Origin: Pseudorhodoferax sp965279475
GTDB taxonomy: Bacteria; Pseudomonadota; Gammaproteobacteria; Burkholderiales; Burkholderiaceae_C
Reading direction: 5' to 3'
DNA: 64,000 nucleotides
Assembly: GCA_965279475.1 (NCBI GenBank)
Contig: CBDIIA010000003.1
Location: 4,464,001 to 4,528,000, forward strand
A program made the position numbers and the translations under genes. The first letter of the stretch is position 1; each line of letters opens with the position of its first letter. Below the pieces are notes generated by a model, which saw only the letters and a list, made by a program, of their open reading frames with translations, made no database searches and was not told where the DNA came from. Positions 58,709-64,000 of this stretch are shown one piece after another.

Positions 58709-60143
58709 GCGGGGTTTCTCCTGTCGCGGCCGGGGCCGCTGCGCCGGCGGCGGCGCGCGCCACCAGCGCATCCACCACCCGCGGCATCCTCATGAAACGC
58801 GAGCCCTTCACCAGCACGCTGGCCGGCGCGGGGGTCTGCGCGAACAGCGCGGCCATCAGCGCGTCGACGTCGTCGAAATGGCGGGCGCCCTTGAACGCCG
58901 CCACGGCATGCGTGGTGAGTTCACCGAGGGCGAACAACTGCTCGATGCCGGTGCGACGCGCCTGGGCGCCGGCCTCGGCGTGGAAGCGCGGCCCCTGGGT
59001 GCCGACCTCGCCCATGTCGCCCAGCACCAGCAGGCGCGGCGCCGGCAGTGCGGCCAGCACATCGATGGCGGCCTGCACCGAGTCGGGGTTGGCGTTGTAG
59101 CTGTCGTCGACCAGGGTCAGCGTGCGGCCGTCGATCTGCAGCGACAGCGCGCGCGAGCGGCCCTTGACCGGTTCGAAGGTCGCGAGCCCCTGGGCAATCG
59201 CGGCCAGCGGCACACCGGCAGCCAGTGCGCAGGCCATGGCCGCCAGCGAGTTCTTCACGTTGTGGCGCCCGGCGATGCGCAGCGTGTAGCCGATGCTGCC
59301 GGCCGGGGTGTGCGCCCGCACCCGCCACGCGCCAGCCGACCACACGGGCTCGTCGGCGGTGACCGCGGCCGGTGCATCCGGCGCCTCCAGTGGCTGCAGT
59401 CCGAAGGTGGAGACCGGCCTTTGCCCGGCAAGCGCCCGCCACACCGGCGTGAAGTCGTCGTCCACCGGCACGACGACCGTGCCCTGCGGCGGCAAGGCCG
59501 CGATCACCGCGCCGTTCTCACGCGCCACCGCCTCGACCGTGCCCATGAACTCAAGGTGCTCGCGCTGCGCGTTGTTGACCAGGGCGATCGTGGGCTGCGC
59601 GATGGCGGCCAGCACCGCGATCTCGCCGGGGTGGTTCATGCCGATCTCGACCACGCCCAGCGTGTGGGTCGCGCGCAGGCGCAGCAGCGTCAGCGGCAGG
59701 CCGATGTCGTTGTTGAGGTTGCCTTGCGTCGCCAGCACCGCGTCCGGCTGCGCCGCGCGCAGGATGGACGCGACCATCTGCGTCACCGTGGTCTTGCCGT
59801 TGCTGCCGGTCACCGCGATCAGGGGCAACGAGAACTGCGCGCGCCAGCCGGTGGCCAGTGCGCCCAGCGCCTTCAGCGGATCGTCGACCTCGATGCAGGG
59901 CAGCCCGGTCACCGCAAAGCCGCCGCTGGCGCCGCGCCTGCACAGCGCCGCTGCCGCACCGCTGGCCTTGGCCTCGGCCAGCATGTCGTTGGCATCGAAA
60001 CGCTCGCCACGCAGCGCCACGAACAGATCGCCCGGGGCCAGCGTGCGCGTGTCGGTGTGCACCCGCTCGATGGCCACGTTGCCGTCGCCGAACAAGGCGC
60101 CGCCGGGCAGCCACTGCAGAGCCTGCTGCAGGGTCATCATCAT
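58698..60143 (-). CDS. murF: UDP-MurNAc-tripeptide--D-Ala-D-Ala ligase MurF
   Basis: Adds the D-Ala-D-Ala made by Ddl. The 481-residue product has DTRTLAPGDLFVALRGERFD (domain 1), LIAVTGSNGKTTVTQMVASI (P-loop), EIGMNHPGEIAVLAAI, NNAQREHLEFMGTVEAVARE, AGRHNVKNSLAAM and DDSYNANPDSVQAAI. Three ATGs lie in a row at the start; the first (60143) overlaps the murE stop (ATGA) and is taken. The C-terminus is Ala-rich. Confidence 0.98.
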   Translation of the reverse strand: MMMTLQQALQWLPGGALFGDGNVAIERVHTDTRTLAPGDLFVALRGERFDANDMLAEAKASGAAAALCRRGASGGFAVTGLPCIEVDDPLKALGALATGWRAQFSLPLIAVTGSNGKTTVTQMVASILRAAQPDAVLATQGNLNNDIGLPLTLLRLRATHTLGVVEIGMNHPGEIAVLAAIAQPTIALVNNAQREHLEFMGTVEAVARENGAVIAALPPQGTVVVPVDDDFTPVWRALAGQRPVSTFGLQPLEAPDAPAAVTADEPVWSAGAWRVRAHTPAGSIGYTLRIAGRHNVKNSLAAMACALAAGVPLAAIAQGLATFEPVKGRSRALSLQIDGRTLTLVDDSYNANPDSVQAAIDVLAALPAPRLLVLGDMGEVGTQGPRFHAEAGAQARRTGIEQLFALGELTTHAVAAFKGARHFDDVDALMAALFAQTPAPASVLVKGSRFMRMPRVVDALVARAAAGAAAPAATGETPHAA

Positions 60144-61651
60144 GTCCGCACCCCCAGCCGCGCGGCGAGCGCCGCCTCGGCATGCACGCGGTCGGAGAAC
60201 GGCAGCTGCACGCCGGCGATGTCCTGCACCGCCTCGTGGCCCTTGCCTGCGAGCAACACGACGTCTGCCGCGCCGGCCTGCACCAGCGTCTCGGCTATCG
60301 CGCGGGCACGGTCGGCCTGCACGTGCACAGCCGCGGTGTGGCGCAACCCTTGCAGGATCTGGCCGATGATGGCCTCGGGCTGTTCGCGCCGCGGGTTGTC
60401 GCTGGTGACCACCACCACATCGGCATCGCGTTCGGCGACGGTGCCCATCAGCGGCCGTTTGCCGGCATCGCGGTCGCCGCCGCAGCCGAACAGGCACCAC
60501 AGCCGTCCGCCGCGTGCGGTGGCCAGCGGGCGCAGGGCCAGCAGCGCCTGCTGCAGTGCGTCGGGCGTGTGCGCGTAGTCGATCGCCACCATCGGCTGGC
60601 CGTCGACCGCGATGCGCTCCATGCGCCCCGGCACCGGCAGCAGCCCGTGGCAGGCGGCCACCGCGGCCCGCAGGCCGAAGCCCAGCGCCCGCAGCGCGCC
60701 GACCACACCGAGCAGGTTGGACACGTTGTACTGGCCGATCAGCGGCGTCGCCAGGTCGGCCTGCTGGTCGCCCTCGCGCACGCTGAAATACAGGCCATCG
60801 TCGCGGTAGCCGATGTCCACGGCTTGCAGCCGGGCCGGTTGCAAAGCCGACACGGTCCACAGGTCGATCGCCTCGCCCGCCAGATCGGCGGCCAGTGCGG
60901 CGCCCTGCGTGTCGTCGATGTTGACGACGGCCGCTGCCAGCCCGGGCCAGCGGAACAACTCGGCCTTGGCCTGCCAGTAGGCGGCCATGCTGCCGTGGTA
61001 GTCGAGGTGGTCCTGCGTGAAGTTCGTGAACACGGCCAAGCGGATCTGCGTGCCGTCGAGCCGGCGTTCGGCGATGCCGATCGACGACGCCTCGATCGCG
61101 CAGGCGGCCAGGCCGGTGTCGGCGAACTCGCGCAGGCGCGCCTGCAGCAGCACCGGGTCGGGGGTGGTCAGGCCGTTGTAGAGCAGGCCCGGCGGCACAC
61201 CGCTGCCGAGGGTTCCGATGACGGCGCAGCCGCTGGGCTGCATACCGGCCTGCTGCTGGGCGCGCGACAGCGCCTGCGCCAGCCACCAGGCGGTGGATGT
61301 CTTGCCGTTGGTGCCGGTGACGGCCAGTACGTCGAGCGCGCGCGATGGCGTTTCGTAGTACGCGGCGGCGATGGGGCCGGTGCTGGCCTTGAGCCCGCTG
61401 AAGCCGGCGATGGCGTCCGCATGCGCACCGGCATCGAAGCCGAAGGCCTCGCTGCCCTCGCGCTCGACCAGGCACGCAGCCGCGCCCTGCTGCAGCGCCT
61501 GCGGCACGTAGCGGCGGCCGTCGGTGGCGGCGCCCGGCCAGGCGATGAAACCGTCGCCCGGGCCCACACGCCGGCTGTCGGTGCGCAGCACGCCGGTGAC
61601 ACGGTCGCGCAGCCACAGCACTGCATCGTCCGGGGAATGGAGCTGGTGCAT
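60140..61651 (-). CDS. murE: UDP-MurNAc-L-Ala-D-Glu--meso-DAP ligase MurE
   Basis: Adds meso-diaminopimelate. The 503-residue product has TDSRRVGPGDGFIAWPG, VLAVTGTNGKTSTAWWLAQA (P-loop), EASSIGIAERRLDG, FTNFTQDHLDYHGSMAAYWQ, IDYAHTPDALQQAL, FGCGGDRDAGKRPLMG and TSDNPRREQPEAI; the DNPR motif marks the DAP-adding type rather than the Lys type. Start at 61651 overlaps the ftsI stop by one base (TGATG). Confidence 0.98.
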   Translation of the reverse strand: MHQLHSPDDAVLWLRDRVTGVLRTDSRRVGPGDGFIAWPGAATDGRRYVPQALQQGAAACLVEREGSEAFGFDAGAHADAIAGFSGLKASTGPIAAAYYETPSRALDVLAVTGTNGKTSTAWWLAQALSRAQQQAGMQPSGCAVIGTLGSGVPPGLLYNGLTTPDPVLLQARLREFADTGLAACAIEASSIGIAERRLDGTQIRLAVFTNFTQDHLDYHGSMAAYWQAKAELFRWPGLAAAVVNIDDTQGAALAADLAGEAIDLWTVSALQPARLQAVDIGYRDDGLYFSVREGDQQADLATPLIGQYNVSNLLGVVGALRALGFGLRAAVAACHGLLPVPGRMERIAVDGQPMVAIDYAHTPDALQQALLALRPLATARGGRLWCLFGCGGDRDAGKRPLMGTVAERDADVVVVTSDNPRREQPEAIIGQILQGLRHTAAVHVQADRARAIAETLVQAGAADVVLLAGKGHEAVQDIAGVQLPFSDRVHAEAALAARLGVRT

Positions 61652-63396
61652 CAGAACGACTCGGGGACCGCTTGGGTGACGACCAGCGGCTTGACCGCCA
61701 TGTCGGGCTGCACGCCCATCATGCGCAAGGTCTGCTGCACGACTTCGCTGAACACGGGTGCGGCCACCAGGCCGCCGAAATACTGGCCGTTGCTCGGCTC
61801 GTCGATCATCACGCCGACGATGATGCGCGGCTTGTCGATCGGCGCCATGCCGGTGAACCAGGCGCGGTACTTGTTGCTGGCGTAGCCCTTGCCGACCTGC
61901 TTGTGGGCCGTGCCCGACTTGCCGCCGACCGAGTAGCCGATGGTCTGCGCCAGCGGGCCGGTGCCGCCGGGCGCCGCCGCCATCTGCAGCATCTTGCGCA
62001 CGGCGCGCGCGTTCTCGGCCGAGAACACCTTGGTGCCCACGGCCCGCTCGCTGCTCTTGAGCATCGTGACCGGGATCACCTCGCCGTCGTGCGCGAACGA
62101 GGTGTACGACTGTGCCATCTGGAACAGCGACGCCGACAGGCCGTAGCCATAGGCCATCGTCGCCTGCTCGACCGGCTTCCAGCTCTTCCAGGGACGCAGC
62201 CGGCCGGTGACCGCACCGGGAAACTGCACCTGCGGCTTCTGGCCGTAGCCGAGCGCGGTGTAGGTGTCCCACATCTCGTGCGGCGTCATCTTCTGCGCGA
62301 TCTTCAGCGCGCCGACGTTGCTCGACTTCTGGATCACGCCTTCGACGGTCAGCGTGCCGTAGTTGTGCGTGTCGCTGATCGTGAAGCCGCCGATCTGGAA
62401 GCGGCCCGGGCCGGTCTCGATCAGCGTCTGCGGCTTGATGCGCCCGGCCTCGAGCGCCATCGCGACGGTGATCGGTTTCATCGTCGAGCCCGGCTCGAAG
62501 GTGTCGGTCAGCGCGCGGTTGCGCAGCTGTTCGCCCGACAGATTGCGGCGCTTGTCGGGCACGTAGCTCGGGTAGTTGGCCAGCGCCAGCACCTCACCGG
62601 TGATGGCGTCGAGCACCACCACGCTGCCGGCCTTGGCCTTGTGCGCGGTCACGGCGTCGCGCAGCTTCTGGTAGGCGAAGAACTGCACCTTGCTGTCGAT
62701 GCTGAGCTGGATCTCGCGGCCATCCACCGGCGGGATCTGGTCGCCCATGTCCTCGATGACGCGGCCCAGGCGGTCCTTGATGACACGGCGCGAACCGGAT
62801 TTTCCGGCCAGCTCGTGGTTGAACGCCAGCTCCACGCCTTCCTGGCCGTTGTCTTCGACGTTGGTGAAGCCCACCACGTGCGCCGCCGCCTCGCCCTCGG
62901 GGTACTGGCGCTTGTACTCCTTGCGCTGGTAGACGCCGTCGATCTTCAGCGCGGCCACCTGCTGCGCCACCGGTTCGTCGACCTGGCGCTTGAGCCAGAC
63001 GAAGGTCTTGTCCTCGTCCTCGAGTTTCTTCTGCAACTCGGCCAGCGGCATCTCCAGCAGTTGGGCGAGCCGGCGCAGCTTGGCCGGGTCGCGGTCGATG
63101 TCTTCGGGGATGGCCCAGATGCTGGGCGCGATCACGCTGGACGCCAGGATCAGGCCGTTGCGGTCGAGCACGCGGCCCCGGTTGGCCGGCAGCTCGAGCG
63201 TGCGCATGAAGCGCACCTGGCCCTGGCGCTGGAAGAAGGCGTTGTCGATGACCTGGATGTAGGCCGCGCGCGCGGCCAGGCCGACAAAGCTCAGGGCCAG
63301 CGCGGCGACGATGAACTTGCTGCGCCAGACCGGCGTCTTGCTCGCCAGCAGGGGGCTGGACGTGTAACGCACGCTGCGGCTGCTGCTGGCGCTCAT
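61651..63396 (-). CDS. ftsI: Septal peptidoglycan transpeptidase FtsI (PBP3)
   Basis: Class B penicillin-binding protein that cross-links septal peptidoglycan with FtsW. The 581-residue product has one N-terminal membrane segment (FIVAALALSFVGLAARAAYI), a pedestal domain (RGRVLDRNGLILASSVIAPS) and the transpeptidase domain with FEPGSTMKPITVAMALEAG (SxxK nucleophile), QKSSNVGALKIAQ (SxN) and VGGKSGTAHKQVGKGY (KSGT). The basic start and length match the betaproteobacterial form. ATGA overlap with ftsL. Confidence 0.98.
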   Translation of the reverse strand: MSASSSRSVRYTSSPLLASKTPVWRSKFIVAALALSFVGLAARAAYIQVIDNAFFQRQGQVRFMRTLELPANRGRVLDRNGLILASSVIAPSIWAIPEDIDRDPAKLRRLAQLLEMPLAELQKKLEDEDKTFVWLKRQVDEPVAQQVAALKIDGVYQRKEYKRQYPEGEAAAHVVGFTNVEDNGQEGVELAFNHELAGKSGSRRVIKDRLGRVIEDMGDQIPPVDGREIQLSIDSKVQFFAYQKLRDAVTAHKAKAGSVVVLDAITGEVLALANYPSYVPDKRRNLSGEQLRNRALTDTFEPGSTMKPITVAMALEAGRIKPQTLIETGPGRFQIGGFTISDTHNYGTLTVEGVIQKSSNVGALKIAQKMTPHEMWDTYTALGYGQKPQVQFPGAVTGRLRPWKSWKPVEQATMAYGYGLSASLFQMAQSYTSFAHDGEVIPVTMLKSSERAVGTKVFSAENARAVRKMLQMAAAPGGTGPLAQTIGYSVGGKSGTAHKQVGKGYASNKYRAWFTGMAPIDKPRIIVGVMIDEPSNGQYFGGLVAAPVFSEVVQQTLRMMGVQPDMAVKPLVVTQAVPESF

Positions 63397-63704
63397 GGCG
63401 TGGCCTCCGATGCCGGCCGCTGCGGGTTCGCGCCGACCGCCGGCCCGACGGTGACGTACTGCGTGATGGCCGGCGTGGCGGTGCGCATCTGCAACTGGTC
63501 CTTGGCCAGCTTCTCGACGCGCAGCGGCGTGGCCTGCGCACGCTTCTCGACCTGCAGACGTTCGTAATCGACCTCGAGCTTGTGCGCCAGCGCCACCGCG
63601 CGGTCCAGCTCGACGAAGACGCTGCGCGACTCATACTGCGTGTGCACCAGGTACAGCGCGCTCGCCAGCACCGCCAACAACAAGACCATGTTCAACCTTG
63701 TCAT
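63393..63704 (-). CDS. ftsL: Cell division protein FtsL
   Basis: A 103-residue bitopic protein that pairs with FtsB and is needed to recruit FtsW and FtsI. It has one membrane segment at the start (LNMVLLLAVLASALYLVHTQ) and a coiled-coil region (SRSVFVELDRAVALAHKLEV). FtsL is poorly conserved, so position between rsmH and ftsI is the main support. Overlaps both neighbours by four bases. Confidence 0.95.
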   Translation of the reverse strand: MTRLNMVLLLAVLASALYLVHTQYESRSVFVELDRAVALAHKLEVDYERLQVEKRAQATPLRVEKLAKDQLQMRTATPAITQYVTVGPAVGANPQRPASEATP

Positions 63705-64000
63705 GCCGCCATCCTCTGCGCCACGCGCATCACCGCACTGCGCGCCCGTGGGTTGGCCGCCACCTCTTCTGCACCGGGCTTGACGCGGCCCAGCGCCTGC
63801 AGCGGCATCGCGGCCGCCTGGCCCAGCATCCAGCCTGGTGCGCGCCGGTCGACCAGCTCACGCGAATGCTTCGCGATGAACTGCTTGACGATGCGGTCCT
63901 CCAGGGAATGGAAGCTGATCACGACCAGGCGCCCTCCGGGTTGCAGCACATGCAGACTGGCCTCTAACGCCTGTTGCAGCTCTTCAAGCTCGGCGTTGAT
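63701..64000 (-). CDS. rsmH: 16S rRNA m4C1402 methyltransferase RsmH (partial)
   Basis: The last 99 residues of the enzyme; the 5' part lies beyond the right edge. The visible part reads INAELEELQQALEASLHVLQ and then GGRLVVISFHSLEDRIVKQF, the strongest RsmH signature, and ends with ANPRARSAVMRVAQRMAA, also typical. It would be preceded by mraZ outside the window. The stop overlaps the ftsL start (ATGA). Confidence 0.96.
   Translation of the reverse strand: MNAELEELQQALEASLHVLQPGGRLVVISFHSLEDRIVKQFIAKHSRELVDRRAPGWMLGQAAAMPLQALGRVKPGAEEVAANPRARSAVMRVAQRMAA

Overview
The window is a high-GC chromosomal segment whose gene neighbourhoods (ffh–ypjD–pilS–pilR–ampD; nrdA–nrdB next to a lysine/alanine-rich histone-like gene; accB–accC–prmA; rnb–tonB–aroE–mtgA; a PEP-CTERM protein; a complete rsmH-to-lpxC division cluster) fit a betaproteobacterium of the Burkholderiales, most likely the Leptothrix/Rubrivivax/Ideonella side. 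This is inference from gene order and protein style; no rRNA or tRNA gene is visible.

Layout. 1-328: start of a lipoprotein that runs off the left edge. 430-5200: a decayed chromosomal integron. An integrase gene with an internal deletion and no C-terminus (4877-5200) is followed, on the opposite strand, by an attI-like zone and a short run of cassettes: a membrane protein, two GNAT acetyltransferases, an LprI-like protein, two VOC proteins and one unknown. attC-like sites separate most of them, and a YoeB-type toxin lacking an intact antitoxin lies at the far end. 5270-11830: ffh, a CcsA-like membrane protein and the pilS/pilR two-component pair. 11997-17965: ampD, then nrdA and nrdB behind a promoter with a pair of NrdR-box-like sites, then a histone H1-like protein. 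18048-24323: two minus-strand groups (accB-accC-prmA-zinc ribbon/DUF3426-PfkB kinase, and a hypothetical with a TlpA-like thioredoxin). 24394-33132: mpl, then a minus-strand chain GGDEF-HDOD-rodA-tldD-aroG; aroG is preceded by a leader peptide full of Phe, Tyr and Trp and a strong terminator. 33265-41572: yqiA, RNase II, tonB-like, aroE, mtgA, plsC-like, cdsA-like, a PEP-CTERM protein and ruvC. 41583-46232: a GAF protein, a Bug-type binding protein and a gamma-glutamyltransferase opposite a LysR regulator. 46262-64000: the dcw cluster, all on the minus strand.

The core theme is envelope growth: peptidoglycan precursor synthesis (murC-F, ddl, mraY, murG), polymerisation (ftsI, ftsW, rodA, mtgA), recycling (ampD, mpl), lipid A (lpxC) and fatty-acid initiation (accBC) all lie within 64 kb. 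The dcw genes are almost all joined by ATGA-type overlaps. Two small reading frames of 38 and 28 codons fill the ftsW-murG and murG-murC gaps with the same overlap at both ends.

The most notable observations are the aroG attenuator, whose leader carries all three aromatic amino acids and whose 3' part can pair with the terminator stem; the two bridging micro-ORFs, one of which begins with a copy of the murC start; and the broken integron with its integrase remnant. All identifications come from reading the sequence and from knowledge of the families; no database search was made.
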